DNA of 64,000 bases from Oscillospiraceae bacterium (GTDB taxonomy: Bacteria > Bacillota > Clostridia > Oscillospirales > Oscillospiraceae), in assembly GCA_030625685.1 (NCBI GenBank), contig DAOUQJ010000002.1:182726-246725 (forward strand). The letters run 5' to 3'. Positions 10,058 to 19,293 of this stretch are shown one piece after another. Position 1 is the stretch's first letter, and the number at the start of each line of letters is the position of its first letter. The translations under genes were made by a program, and so were the position numbers. Below the pieces are notes generated by a model. It searched no databases. It had not been told where the DNA came from and saw nothing but the letters and a program-made list of their open reading frames with translations.

Positions 10058-10086
10058 AAAAGTCGTCTGTTACTAGACGACTTTTT
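10058..10086 (+). terminator. Rho-independent terminator of rpsT
   Basis: AAAAGTCGTCT (10058-10068) pairs with AGACGACTTTT (10075-10085) around a six-base loop, with T-rich sequence following. It lies 10 bases after the rpsT stop. Confidence 0.92.
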
Positions 10087-10136
10087 GTCTTTTTATACAC
10101 AAATTTTCTATCCACAACAAGAAAGGACATATGCTT

Positions 10137-11285
10137 ATGCAAGGCAAAGAACTCACATGGTCTGACCGTGGCTATCTCTGGCTTCGCCTTCTTATTCGCG
10201 CGATACTATTCACTGGTTTCATCCTTCTTTTCACGCTCATTGGCATGCCAATATTGTCTTTTTGTTCCCCCTTTGTGTTTGGTTTTCTTTTTGCATGGAT
10301 GCTAGAGCCTTTGGTTCGATTTTTCATCAATAAGACACCTATATCAAGACCTCTTGTCTCCATCTTACTCATTTTGCTCATCTGCGGTCTACTAGGCAGT
10401 GGTGTAGCTTACCTCATTTATGAATTGGTACAACAGTTTTCTAACTTGTCCTCCAATTGGAGCGATGTTTGGCAAGATATCACCATTGGAATTTCACAAG
10501 CCTTTGCCGCCATTGAACAGTTTACTTCGTACCTTCCAAAAGAGCTCACTGAAGTGGCACATTCCATTTCAGAAGATTTTCTTTCTTGGCTACAAAGCTT
10601 TGGCACGGAATCCATTATCCCAAAAACCACTTCCTTCGCAATTAAGCTGCCTTCTTTGCTACTATCACTATTATTCTTTTTGATGAGTTTATATTTTATC
10701 CTAGCAGATTATCAGACTGTTGGAAACACCTTGACTAAGTGGATGCCCTACAATCTCAAAGCTTTTATCAAATTTGTAAAGCATGATTTTCACTCCGCTT
10801 TGTTTGGTTATCTACGTGTTCAACTTCTCTTATCTTCCGTGGTATTTTTCATACTCTTACTCGGGTTTTCTCTTCTACGAATACAATACGCCTTACTCCT
10901 TGCCTTTGGTCTAGCCATTTTAGACTTCATTCCCATTGTCGGCGCAGGAACCCTCGTTGTTCCATGGGCAATCATTTCACTCTTTTCAGGCGATTTCAAA
11001 CGCGCCTTTGCTCTTATCCTAATATTTATTGTCATCGCTTTATTCCGGCGTATTGCTGAACCACGATTTCTCGGTGCTCAAATCGGCCTGCATCCCTTAC
11101 TTTCCTTATTCAGCATCTATGTTGGTATGAAAACCTTTGGGGTTTTGGGCATGGTCCTTGCACCTACACTATTTTTTGTTTGTTTGCGCATATTAGCCTC
11201 CGGTATTTTTGACCCCTTGCAAAGAGACTTAAATATGGCCGCTCATGATATCCAATCATTGCTATCATCCTCAAACAAAGATTAA
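10137..11285 (+). CDS. AI-2E/PerM family permease, YtvI-like sporulation membrane protein
   Basis: A membrane protein of about 382 residues. Hydrophobic segments near residues 17-45, 65-95 and 160-185, and a series from about 215 to 355, give about eight membrane spans, the layout of the AI-2E transporter family. The conserved C-terminal block DFIPIVGAGTLVVPWAI is present. Members with this length in spore formers are called YtvI and are made during sporulation; the export substrate is not known. ATG 10137 is preferred because AAAGGA lies nine bases upstream, against three for ATG 10131. YtvI is chosen over a general PerM mainly by length and lineage. Confidence 0.8.
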   Translation: MQGKELTWSDRGYLWLRLLIRAILFTGFILLFTLIGMPILSFCSPFVFGFLFAWMLEPLVRFFINKTPISRPLVSILLILLICGLLGSGVAYLIYELVQQFSNLSSNWSDVWQDITIGISQAFAAIEQFTSYLPKELTEVAHSISEDFLSWLQSFGTESIIPKTTSFAIKLPSLLLSLLFFLMSLYFILADYQTVGNTLTKWMPYNLKAFIKFVKHDFHSALFGYLRVQLLLSSVVFFILLLGFSLLRIQYALLLAFGLAILDFIPIVGAGTLVVPWAIISLFSGDFKRAFALILIFIVIALFRRIAEPRFLGAQIGLHPLLSLFSIYVGMKTFGVLGMVLAPTLFFVCLRILASGIFDPLQRDLNMAAHDIQSLLSSSNKD

Positions 11286-11378
11286 CACTTTTTTAACAGT
11301 TATTTCTGATATTGTCACATTTTTTTCATATTTTCTTGTTATGCTATTTACAATTAGCATTGAAGGAGTTTGATATTT

Positions 11379-12635
11379 ATGGATTCGCATGACCCTTATA
11401 GCCCACCGCTTCATGACACACCTCCCTCTAAAAAAAGCGGTGCACCAAAATTCATCAAATGGTTTGCATTTTATCTTGTATGTGTTTTTTCTGCTGTTTT
11501 GATTTCAGATGGACTATCGTCAAATCATTATGGCGCAACCACAATGCAAACTGGCCAACGCCAAAACACTACAGTATCTGAATTGACTGTAGACACAAAC
11601 CGAGAAATGACGATTCCTGAAATATATGAAAGTTATTCTCCTTCTTGCGTCGGAATCACAGTTGATGCAGTGACGACAAATCTTTTTGGCCAGCGTGTTA
11701 CTCGTGCCGCCGCAGGCTCAGGATTTGTACTCTCTGCTGACGGATATATCATGACAAACTACCATGTTGTCGAAAATGCAAATGCCATTTCTGTCTCTTT
11801 TGTGGATGGCACAACATATCCAGCAATTTATATAGGTGGAGAACCTGCCAATGATATTGCTGTCATCAAAATCGAAGCCCAAGATCTCAAACCTGTGGTG
11901 CTTGGTAACTCTGAACAAATGCACGTAGGCGAACCCGTTTTAACCATCGGCAATCCACTTGGGGAACTCACTTTTTCACTATCTGACGGTGTTGTTTCGG
12001 CTCTAGATCGTTCGATTACTATGGAAGATGGTAGACAGCTCACTATGCTTCAGACCAATTCACCGATCAATCCAGGCAACTCAGGCGGACCTTTGTTTAA
12101 TACCTACGGCGAAGTCATTGGCATAGTCACATCAAAATACAGCGGTGGCTACCAAAGTCAAAATAGTATTGAAGGGCTAGGATTTGCTATCCCAATTACG
12201 CAAGTCAAAGACATGGTTTATGACATCATTGCATCTGGTTATGTGACAAATAAACCGTTCTTTGGCATTTCAGTACAATCTGTATCTGAAGAAGTACAAC
12301 AATATGGCATTCCTGCTGGAGCCAATGTTGTCTATGCTCCAGAAGAGTTATCCGCTTATCGAGGCGGAATCCGTGAAGGGGATATCATTACCGCAATCAA
12401 TGACATTGAAATCACATCTGACTCAACACTCATAGCCCAAAAAAACAACTTCCAAGCAGGTGATACCGTTAATATCACTATCTTCCGCAAAGGCTCTTTC
12501 CAAGATTTTTCCATTGTTTTAGATGAAGACAATCAAGAAAATCGATCCATTTTAAACAATTATATCGAGGAGCAACTTGCACTAGAAGCGCCTATGCAAA
12601 ATGGACAATTTCCGAACGGTTCTTTCATCCCATAA
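11379..12635 (+). CDS. HtrA/DegP-type membrane-anchored serine protease
   Basis: Envelope stress protease (family S1C). After a proline-rich cytoplasmic tail there is one membrane span at residues about 26-43, then a trypsin-like domain with catalytic His129 (TNYHVV), Asp159 (NDIAVIKI) and Ser235 (NPGNSGGP), then a PDZ domain from about residue 300 with the GGIREGDIITAIND core. Length is 418 residues, normal for Firmicute HtrA with one PDZ. AAGGAG stands 10 bases before ATG 11379. Active-site residues are intact, so proteolysis is expected on the outer face of the membrane. Confidence 0.94.
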   Translation: MDSHDPYSPPLHDTPPSKKSGAPKFIKWFAFYLVCVFSAVLISDGLSSNHYGATTMQTGQRQNTTVSELTVDTNREMTIPEIYESYSPSCVGITVDAVTTNLFGQRVTRAAAGSGFVLSADGYIMTNYHVVENANAISVSFVDGTTYPAIYIGGEPANDIAVIKIEAQDLKPVVLGNSEQMHVGEPVLTIGNPLGELTFSLSDGVVSALDRSITMEDGRQLTMLQTNSPINPGNSGGPLFNTYGEVIGIVTSKYSGGYQSQNSIEGLGFAIPITQVKDMVYDIIASGYVTNKPFFGISVQSVSEEVQQYGIPAGANVVYAPEELSAYRGGIREGDIITAINDIEITSDSTLIAQKNNFQAGDTVNITIFRKGSFQDFSIVLDEDNQENRSILNNYIEEQLALEAPMQNGQFPNGSFIP

Positions 12636-12644
12636 AAACATGCT

Positions 12645-12680
12645 AAAACCCCCACAGCTTTAAAGCTGTGGGGGTTTTTT
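12645..12680. terminator. Bidirectional terminator between htrA and ricT
   Basis: A GC-rich self-complementary stem (core CCCCCACAGC with its complement) closes on a central AGCTTTAAAGCT, with six T on the right and four A on the left, so it can end both convergent genes. Confidence 0.93.
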
Positions 12681-12687
12681 ATGATTC

Positions 12688-14019
12688 TTATTTCTGTTCA
12701 TTGGGTTTCTTATTTGGCTTACTGCGACGTTTCCAATATGGTTTCTTATTCGTTTTTTCACGATTCTTTTGCGCCACTTTCACGTCTTCTTTTGCCTTTG
12801 TCTCATCCAAAGTTGGTTGCGCCTTTTGTATCGCTTGCTTCGATTTTAGTTTATGATTTCTACGCGGTTGTTGTTTTTTCTTCGTAGAATCTTCTTGTTT
12901 TCCTGTATGCTCAACTTGGTGTTTCTCTTTGGGTTTCTCTATAGGCTTAGCGTTCGCACCATTGTCTATTCTTTCTCTACGCTCTACATTGCGTTTTGGC
13001 CTATGCCCATTGCGACGATATGAATTTCTTTCTGACTTCCCTTTTTGTTTTCCGTTTATTTGCTCCTTGGTTGACACTTCATCGGTTTGTTCCAAAAAAC
13101 TAACTTCTGATATATCAGGTATGAAGGGTTTTTCTTCCGGTTCCACATATCGCATCGCTTCCATTTCTTGCTGTGTGGGCAGTTCATACTCATCAGGACG
13201 TTTTCCTTTGCCGCGGCGTATCACGCGCACTTCACTGTTGCGATATGTTTTAAGAGAATCAGAAGAAGCGTCTAAACGAACACTAACTTTTTCTCGCAAC
13301 ACATTTGTCGTAATAATATCTCCAACTCCATCAGGTGTCACCACGAAAGAGCCTTCTTTTGGACTATGTTTCAATAAATCTTCATACGCATCTTGTTCAT
13401 ATTTTAGGCAACACATAAGCCTACCACAAGTGCCAGATATTTTTGTTGGATTGAGCGATAAATTTTGCGTTTTCGCCATTTTGATGGATACTGGCTGAAA
13501 TTCTCTTAAAAAAGAGGAGCAACAAAACTCTCTACCGCAAATGCCCAAACCACCTAACATTTTCGACTCATCTCGGACCCCGATTTGGCGCAATTCAATG
13601 CGGTTATGAAAAATACTTGCCAAATCTTTTACTAAGCCACGAAAATCAACTCTACCTTCTGAAGTAAAGAAAAATAATATCTTTGAGCCTTCAAAACTAA
13701 ATTCCACATCAACGAGCTTCATATCCAATTCATGCTCAATGACTTTTTGAGCACAAATACGAAATGCTTCATCCTCTTTTTTGCGGTTTTCTTCCACTAG
13801 AGCCAGATCTTCTTCTGTTGCTATACGAATCACGGGACGCAAAGGTGCCACTAACTCATCCTCTGAAACTTGTGCATTTCCACGTGAGCAAACACCATAC
13901 TCTGCACCCCATGACGTCTCTACAATAACACCCTCATTTAGTTGCACTTGCAAGCCTTGTGGGTCGAAATAATACTGTTTTCCTTCTCGCTTAAAGCGAA
14001 CTGCAATAATCTCTGCCAT
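12688..14019 (-). CDS. ricT: RicT (YaaT) PSP1-domain protein with long basic tail
   Basis: RicT is part of the RicA-RicF-RicT iron-sulfur complex that controls mRNA processing through RNase Y and affects sporulation and competence. The PSP1 domain covers residues about 1-265 and has the cysteine pairs C161/C166/C167 (GICGREFCC) and C198/C203/C204 (GTCGRLMCC) that bind metal clusters. Residues about 320-443 form a Lys/Arg/Gln-rich, low-complexity tail not present in the roughly 275-residue B. subtilis protein; it probably is disordered and could bind RNA. GGAG lies five bases before the ATG. It follows holB, as in B. subtilis. Confidence 0.92.
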   Translation of the reverse strand: MAEIIAVRFKREGKQYYFDPQGLQVQLNEGVIVETSWGAEYGVCSRGNAQVSEDELVAPLRPVIRIATEEDLALVEENRKKEDEAFRICAQKVIEHELDMKLVDVEFSFEGSKILFFFTSEGRVDFRGLVKDLASIFHNRIELRQIGVRDESKMLGGLGICGREFCCSSFLREFQPVSIKMAKTQNLSLNPTKISGTCGRLMCCLKYEQDAYEDLLKHSPKEGSFVVTPDGVGDIITTNVLREKVSVRLDASSDSLKTYRNSEVRVIRRGKGKRPDEYELPTQQEMEAMRYVEPEEKPFIPDISEVSFLEQTDEVSTKEQINGKQKGKSERNSYRRNGHRPKRNVERRERIDNGANAKPIEKPKEKHQVEHTGKQEDSTKKKQQPRRNHKLKSKQAIQKAQPTLDETKAKEDVKVAQKNREKTNKKPYWKRRSKPNKKPNEQK

Positions 14020-14071
14020 AATAGCTCCAATCTGCTTACCTTATACTGTCATTCTACAACAGAAAATTAAT

Positions 14072-14812
14072 TTATACAAGCTTTGCTATGAGAAAACCAA
14101 CCATATGGCCTACACCCAAATTATATTCTGCATTAGCCCGAAGAGTTTGAAACACCTCTAACTTAGGCAAATACAGCTCTGGGTTTTCTTTGACACGTTC
14201 CACCAAAATTTGAATTATATCGTCTAACAGCACAATAAACTCATCACGTTTTTTCTTTTCTAACAGCACAAGCATAGGTAATAGCTCTAAGGGATTGGTA
14301 TCTTCTTTCAACGCATCGACTATATCCATTGCCAACTGACTGGGCTCATGACTGCTGTCTTCAAAGCAGTAAACCGCTTCAGAGCGAGATTGTATCGTAT
14401 CCAACAATTGCTCAGGGTTCGGTAACAGAAAGAAAAACACCGCAAAACTAGGCCCTTCTTCCAAAAGTTTAAGCAAAGCATTTTGCGCACTTGCATTGAG
14501 TGTTTCAGCTCTCGTAATGATATATATTTTTCGTTTTGCCTCATTGGGATGCACATACGCATCTGCACGCATTTCACGCACAGTTGATACCTTCAACGAC
14601 GCTCCATCTTCACCAATCACAATCACATCAGGGTGAATATCTTTTTCGACCTTGAGACAATGTAAACATACTCCACATGGCGTTTTTTGACCCTCGCATA
14701 AATAAGCCTTTGCAAGCTCTTTTGCATATCGCTCTCTCGCTTGTCCATAGATTATTACGGAGGATGCTACATTTTTTCCATGCAAACGGTTTTCGAGTTC
14801 CTCACTCCACAT
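14072..14812 (-). CDS. holB: DNA polymerase III delta' subunit-like clamp loader protein
   Basis: AAA+ clamp-loader subunit. The zinc module CGVCLHC near residue 45 and the sensor region IITRAETLNASAQNALLKLLEE near residue 100 are typical of delta'. The P-loop is degenerate (YGQARERYAKELA), as expected for delta', which does not hydrolyse ATP. At 246 residues it is shorter than the usual 320 or so, with a reduced C-terminal collar domain. The holB-ricT pairing is conserved in Firmicutes and supports the call. A GGAG element lies close to ATG 14812. Confidence 0.87.
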   Translation of the reverse strand: MWSEELENRLHGKNVASSVIIYGQARERYAKELAKAYLCEGQKTPCGVCLHCLKVEKDIHPDVIVIGEDGASLKVSTVREMRADAYVHPNEAKRKIYIITRAETLNASAQNALLKLLEEGPSFAVFFFLLPNPEQLLDTIQSRSEAVYCFEDSSHEPSQLAMDIVDALKEDTNPLELLPMLVLLEKKKRDEFIVLLDDIIQILVERVKENPELYLPKLEVFQTLRANAEYNLGVGHMVGFLIAKLV

Positions 14813-14837
14813 AGCTCCATGCTCCCCTCATTATTAC

Positions 14838-14866
14838 AAAAATGTGGTGGGATATACCCACCACAT
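14838..14866 (-). terminator. Terminator of the rpmH-rnpA-yidD-yidC-jag operon
   Basis: ATGTGGTGGG (14842-14851) and CCCACCACAT (14857-14866) form a perfect 10-bp stem with a five-base loop. On the minus strand five T follow. It lies 30 bases after the jag stop. Confidence 0.92.
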
Positions 14867-14895
14867 CCAACTACTTTGTGTAAGGTAAGATACAA

Positions 14896-15729
14896 TTAAT
14901 ATGTATGCTTCCCTTTTGAATACGCAATAACTGTGCGACGATTTGGTTCTGTTCCTTTCGAATATGTAACTATATCGTCATATCCTTGTAGTGCCTCATG
15001 AATTACATGACGTTCGTAAGCATTCATTGGTTCTAATGTCATATTCTTACGATGTTGCACTGCTTTTCCGGCCATTTTAATTGCCAGGCGTTTCAAAGCT
15101 TCTTCGCGTTTTGCTCTATAGTTTTCAACATCAACATGCACACGCACACGTTTTGCTCTATTTCGATTGACTACAAAATTGGTCAATTGCTGAATGGAGT
15201 CTAATGTTTCACCTCGATGTCCAATCAGCATTCCAAGATTTTCTCCTTGAAATACAACTTGCACACTGTCTTCATTTTTACGAGATGCTTCAAATATTGC
15301 TTCACTTTCCATGTGGCGCAATAACCCTGTTAAAAAGTCAGAAATTGCAACTTCAACATCTTGCTCTTCAATTTCTGCTACTTTCTCTTCTTTTTGAGCT
15401 GTGTCTTCAGCCTTTTTCTTCGCGCTATCTGTTTCAACTACAGTTTCTGAAACAATTGGCTCTTCCACCTTTTCTGGCTTTGCCTCTTGTTTTATAACAG
15501 GTTTCTCTTCTTTCGGTTCTTCTTTTATGACAACTTTGTCTTCTTTGGGTTCTTCCACTTCATAGCTCATTTTCACCTTTGCAGGTGTAGCGCCTATGCC
15601 TAAGAAACCAGATTTTGCTCTTTCTAGTATTTCAACTGACACGTCATCACGATCTAATCCAAGTTGTTCTAACCCTGAATCTATGGCAATTTGTTCGGTT
15701 TTACCCGTCACTTCTATCCATTTAATCAT
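14896..15729 (-). CDS. jag: RNA-binding protein Jag/KhpB (EloR)
   Basis: RNA-binding regulator of cell elongation. It has an N-terminal Jag_N domain (IKWIEVTGKT to KVKMSYE), a long linker at residues about 55-125 dominated by Lys, Glu and Val, a KH domain containing GMLIGHRGETLDSIQQL, and a C-terminal R3H domain with RHVIHEAL and GTEPNRRTVIAY. About 277 residues. Several ATGs lie close together; ATG 15729 has the best spacing from AAGGGG. Placement after yidC is standard. Partners in other Firmicutes are KhpA and the elongation machinery. Confidence 0.95.
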   Translation of the reverse strand: MIKWIEVTGKTEQIAIDSGLEQLGLDRDDVSVEILERAKSGFLGIGATPAKVKMSYEVEEPKEDKVVIKEEPKEEKPVIKQEAKPEKVEEPIVSETVVETDSAKKKAEDTAQKEEKVAEIEEQDVEVAISDFLTGLLRHMESEAIFEASRKNEDSVQVVFQGENLGMLIGHRGETLDSIQQLTNFVVNRNRAKRVRVHVDVENYRAKREEALKRLAIKMAGKAVQHRKNMTLEPMNAYERHVIHEALQGYDDIVTYSKGTEPNRRTVIAYSKGKHTY

Positions 15730-15743
15730 CGTCATCATTCCCC

Positions 15744-16934
15744 TTAATCATTCAAGTCTTCCGAGTTGTTTTCCACAACATCTTCTGCTTTTGGGGAAGA
15801 CTTCAATTCTTTTTGTTCTCTTAGAATATCATCTGGATCTCGATATTCTGTTACAGGATATCGATTTGTATCATATGTTCTGCCTTTTGCATAAGCACGG
15901 ATGCCAACACGGCTTTCCGAAATACCATCGGAATTCACCTTGCGTTCCATTTTTATTCTTCGCGCTTCTTCATCTTTTTTCTTTTTTTGTTCAGCAGCAA
16001 TTTTCTTCTTTTCTTGTCTATTTTTCTTTTCTTCTTCTGCACGTAGTGCTGCAGCTTCTTTCATTTTTTGAGTATGCTTTCTCAACATTCCAATCGATGC
16101 ATACTCTTGCACAATGGCAAAGGCACTGTTTGCAACCCAATATAGCCCCAATGCAGCAGGCAAAGTAAATCCAAGCCACAAAGAAATGACTGGTTGTACA
16201 ATCAACATATTACGGTTTGTCGCATCTTGTTTGGAAGGTGTTCCGAGCACTTTGTGGTTAATTGCGGTATTCGTTTTCATGGAAAAGAATGCAAATACAG
16301 CTGCCACAATTGGAATTAAGAACAACCCAATATTGGCCCAAGTCATTGCACCTGCTTCACTGAAAAACCCAATATCAGGAGTAGCGGACAAATTGATTCC
16401 GAAGAAATCAAAACTAATTGGACCACCAGCTTCTGTAATTTTATTTGCTATCTCAGGAAATGATGCTTGCACTTCAGAAAAACGATCATACACTGGTTGT
16501 GCCAATGATAACTGAGAAGTTCTCATCCCACTTGCTTCTTGTCCAAATAAAGTCATAAGGCTTGAAACTTCATTTTCTGTCATTCCCATCAGATATTTAA
16601 ACGGACTACTGATGATTACATACAAGAAAATCAATATAGGCAAAGGAATGAGTGACCATAAACAACCCGCAGATGGCTTCACATTTTCAGATGCATAAAA
16701 CTTCCCGAGTTCTTGCGAATATTTTTCTCTATCTTTTCCGTATTTTTTTTGTAATTCCTTTTGTTTGTCAGACAAACGACTCATGTCTAGCATATTTTTT
16801 CTGCCTCGAATTGAAATCGGAAACAGAATGACTTTAAACACCAAACAAAATAGTATAATAGCCATACCATAGTTGCCTGTTGATAGATAAAACCAATCCA
16901 GCAACATCACAAATGGTTTAATAATAAGATCCAT
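15744..16934 (-). CDS. yidC: Membrane protein insertase YidC/Oxa1 family
   Basis: Inserts proteins into the cytoplasmic membrane, alone or with Sec. The short N-terminal form for Gram-positives is seen: a first span at about residues 20-40 (YGMAIILFCLVFKVILFPI), the basic loop RGRKNMLDM with a conserved arginine in the groove region, then spans near 95-115, 205-230 and 255-290. The C-terminus (about 290-396) is highly charged and could contact ribosomes. No lipobox is seen, unlike B. subtilis SpoIIIJ. Operon position between yidD and jag is conserved. Confidence 0.95.
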   Translation of the reverse strand: MDLIIKPFVMLLDWFYLSTGNYGMAIILFCLVFKVILFPISIRGRKNMLDMSRLSDKQKELQKKYGKDREKYSQELGKFYASENVKPSAGCLWSLIPLPILIFLYVIISSPFKYLMGMTENEVSSLMTLFGQEASGMRTSQLSLAQPVYDRFSEVQASFPEIANKITEAGGPISFDFFGINLSATPDIGFFSEAGAMTWANIGLFLIPIVAAVFAFFSMKTNTAINHKVLGTPSKQDATNRNMLIVQPVISLWLGFTLPAALGLYWVANSAFAIVQEYASIGMLRKHTQKMKEAAALRAEEEKKNRQEKKKIAAEQKKKKDEEARRIKMERKVNSDGISESRVGIRAYAKGRTYDTNRYPVTEYRDPDDILREQKELKSSPKAEDVVENNSEDLND

Positions 16935-16968
16935 AATTTAGACCTCCAGACTCAATTTTTGCATTTTC

Positions 16969-17187
16969 TTAAGGAACAGGGTCATACTCAATCGTTTTTT
17001 GTTTATGAAAGGGTTGACATTTGCACAAACGACGAAATGCCAGACAACTCCCTTTCGCTGCACCATACTTTTCAATGGCTTCCAATGCATAAGCCGAACA
17101 AGTCGGAACAAATCTACAATTGGGGTTGGATAAAGGGGAGATAAATCTTCGATAACAAACAATCAAAAATAATAGTAGCCGTTTCAC
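16969..17187 (-). CDS. yidD: Membrane protein insertion efficiency factor YidD
   Basis: Small 72-residue protein with the conserved YRRFISPL, CRFVPTCSAYALEAIEKYG and CHP-like cysteine pattern of the YidD family, which aids YidC. The start is GTG 17187, overlapping the rnpA stop (GTGA), so translation is coupled to rnpA. Thirty-four bases separate it from yidC. Confidence 0.95.
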   Translation of the reverse strand: MKRLLLFLIVCYRRFISPLSNPNCRFVPTCSAYALEAIEKYGAAKGSCLAFRRLCKCQPFHKQKTIEYDPVP

Positions 17188-17537
17188 TGGATGTCCTCCA
17201 AATCACAAAGCAACTGCTTTTTCTTACATTCAGATAACAACGCATGTTTCATTTTTTGATAAGAAGCGCCAACTGCCCTTCCCCTTGCAACGACGACAAT
17301 ATAATATCCCGTGCAAAACAAATCTTCATTGGTGCGATAAATCTCTTTGATTTGACGGCGCACTCGATTGCGCACAACAGCATTTCCAACTTTTTTGCTC
17401 ACAGTGATGCCAAGGTGATTTTTATTATCTCTACTTTTTTGAAAATACACCACCAAATATGGAGTGACAATACGCTTTCCCTTTGCGTAAAGCCTACGAA
17501 AATGCCGATTCTCTTTTATGGAAATGGTATGTTTCAA
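17184..17537 (-). CDS. rnpA: Ribonuclease P protein component
   Basis: Protein subunit that helps the RNase P RNA mature tRNA 5' ends. The 117-residue protein contains the RNR motif in VGNAVVRNRVRRQIKEIYR and the N-terminal KENRHFRRLYAKGKR. The start is TTG 17537, with AAAGGA seven bases upstream. It lies between rpmH and yidD, the usual order. Confidence 0.95.
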   Translation of the reverse strand: MKHTISIKENRHFRRLYAKGKRIVTPYLVVYFQKSRDNKNHLGITVSKKVGNAVVRNRVRRQIKEIYRTNEDLFCTGYYIVVVARGRAVGASYQKMKHALLSECKKKQLLCDLEDIQ

Positions 17538-17574
17538 AACAAAATCCTTTCCAGCATTTTTGTATACGCTTTGC

Positions 17575-17602
17575 AGGGGCTAGAAAATACATCCCAGCCC
17601 CT
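17575..17602 (-). terminator. Weak hairpin between rpmH and rnpA
   Basis: AGGGGCT (17575-17581) and AGCCCCT (17596-17602) form a 7-bp stem with a 14-base loop in the rpmH-rnpA gap. There is no long T-run, so it is more likely a processing or attenuation site that lets rpmH be made in excess of rnpA than a full terminator. Confidence 0.45.
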
Positions 17603-17651
17603 ATACAAATGATATACAATTTTCCATCATTTGCCAATACATAACATTAAC

Positions 17652-17786
17652 TTAGTGCGTCAAACGAGCGCGACCTCTTGAGCGACGGCGTGCCAAAACT
17701 TTACGGCCACTTCTTGTTGCCATACGTTTACGAAACCCATGTTCCTTAGAACGTTGACGTTTTTTAGGCTGATAAGTACGAACCAT
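17652..17786 (-). CDS. rpmH: 50S ribosomal protein L34
   Basis: Forty-four residues, starting [19 protein letters not shown] and ending in a strongly basic tail, the standard L34 sequence. AGGAGG lies nine bases before ATG 17786; an upstream in-frame start would add residues not found in L34. First gene of the leftward rpmH-rnpA-yidD-yidC-jag operon. Confidence 0.98.
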   Translation of the reverse strand: MVRTYQPKKRQRSKEHGFRKRMATRSGRKVLARRRSRGRARLTH

Positions 17787-17902
17787 CTCGATACACCTCC
17801 TGTATCTTATTAAACAGAATCTCTGTCTCCACAACAGTTCAATATCGAACTGAGGTTTTCTTTATGAACGCCATGTTCACATAAAATCACAGCGTAACAA
17901 TT

Positions 17903-17932
17903 ATTATAATAGAAAAGGAAAGAACTTGTCAA
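17903..17932 (-). promoter_or_regulatory. Sigma-A promoter of the rpmH operon
   Basis: On the minus strand TTGACA (17932-17927) and TATAAT (17908-17903) are separated by 18 bases. Both hexamers match the consensus perfectly. The leader to rpmH is about 110 bases. Confidence 0.88.
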
Positions 17933-18033
17933 CCTAATATTTTCATTTCATACAAACTTATTTGACACTCTTAAGCAGTTCTTGCTTTTCATGCAATAGC
18001 AGACAATTAATATCCTATATTATAATGAAGAAG

Positions 18034-18062
18034 TTGACAAATCAGCTTTTTTTGTTTAAAAT
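18034..18062 (+). promoter_or_regulatory. Sigma-A promoter of the amino-acid ABC transporter
   Basis: TTGACA (18034-18039) and TAAAAT (18057-18062) with a 17-base spacer, about 110 bases before the binding-protein gene. The rest of the 387-base gap 17787-18173 is AT-rich. It holds the divergent rpmH promoter and no perfect DnaA box. Confidence 0.75.
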
Positions 18063-18173
18063 GTTGACTTAATCAGTGTATTTATTGGTTTCAATATTTT
18101 TTCTATTAATACACATGATTGTGTAAATTCGACAACATCGAATCACTCAATTTTTAAAACTATGGAGGGAATT

Positions 18174-18956
18174 ATGAAAAAACTAACCGCATTATTTTTA
18201 GTACTACTAGCTTCCATTTTTGTGCTCTCAGCTTGTGGTACAGCCAATGAAGAAGAAGCTGCAAACAATGACGAAACCGCTCCACAATATATCATTGCAA
18301 CAGACACTGTCTTCAAACCTTTTGAATACACCAATGAAAATGGTGAGTTTGTCGGCATTGATGTTGACATTCTAGCGGCCATTGCTGAAGATCAAGGTTT
18401 CACTTATGAACTTCAAAGTCTTGGTTGGGATGCTGCTGTTGCTGCAGTACAAGCAAATCAAGCTGATGCAATTATCGCTGGCGCTACCATCAAACAAGAA
18501 CGCATTGACACAGGCTGGATTTTCTCTGATGGATATTTTGATGCAACGCAAACTTTTGTTGTCGGAATTGACAGTGATATTGCAAGCTTTGAAGATTTGG
18601 CAGGCAAAAATGTCGCTATTAAAAATGGTACAGCAGGTGCTGATTATGCAAGAAGTCTTATGGAACAATATGATTTCACTGTAACAACATTTGACGATTC
18701 ACCTACCATGTATCAGGATGTTATCCTTGGTAACAGCGTAGCATGTGTAGAAGATACCCCTATTATGTCTGCTTCCATCAAGGAAGCTGGCCTTACTCTT
18801 AAAATTCCTGAAGGTATGGAAAGTGAAGGCGCACCGTATGGCTTTGCTATCATGAATGAAGAAAACCAAGACCTTCTTGATATGTTTAATGCTGGTCTTG
18901 CTAACATCAAAGCAAACGGCACATACGATGAAATCCTCAATACCTATCTCAAGTAA
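18174..18956 (+). CDS. Amino-acid ABC transporter substrate-binding lipoprotein
   Basis: Family 3 solute-binding protein of 260 residues. The signal peptide ends in the lipobox LSAC (Cys21 or thereabouts), followed by an acidic linker and a two-lobe domain starting YIIATDTVFKPFEYTNENG. This pattern fits polar amino-acid uptake (Gln, Arg, His or Cys type); the ligand cannot be told from sequence by eye. GGAGGG lies four bases before ATG 18174. A terminator follows, then the permease and ATPase genes, so the binding protein is probably made in excess. Confidence 0.93.
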   Translation: MKKLTALFLVLLASIFVLSACGTANEEEAANNDETAPQYIIATDTVFKPFEYTNENGEFVGIDVDILAAIAEDQGFTYELQSLGWDAAVAAVQANQADAIIAGATIKQERIDTGWIFSDGYFDATQTFVVGIDSDIASFEDLAGKNVAIKNGTAGADYARSLMEQYDFTVTTFDDSPTMYQDVILGNSVACVEDTPIMSASIKEAGLTLKIPEGMESEGAPYGFAIMNEENQDLLDMFNAGLANIKANGTYDEILNTYLK

Positions 18957-19083
18957 GACACTACTTTTGAATCGTTAAGAACCCAGTCTTAGACTGATGG
19001 ACAAGCAAACAAAAATTTTTAATTTAATTTTAATTTGCTAACTTTCAATTGTGTTTCAGTCAAAATCCAAGGTATAGGATTGC

Positions 19084-19120
19084 AAACGTGAGAGACCGTT
19101 GCAGGTTTCTCACGTTTTTT
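19084..19120 (+). terminator. Terminator/attenuator after the binding-protein gene
   Basis: AAACGTGAGA (19084-19093) pairs with TCTCACGTTT (19108-19117) and runs into six T. It sits in the 337-base gap 18957-19293; nothing else in that gap could be recognised. It probably lowers transcription into the permease and ATPase genes. Confidence 0.85.
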
Positions 19121-19293
19121 GCTGTAATGAATGCAATCACTACTATGGTTGCAACCATCTTGTTTCTAAAATTGCTTTAATCACAATAAACCTATACCCA
19201 GTATATTGAGCACTATAATTCCATCCTTTCACCGTTATCTGTAAAGCAAAATATTATCATATACTAAAAAATTTATTACCAATGGAGGTATTT

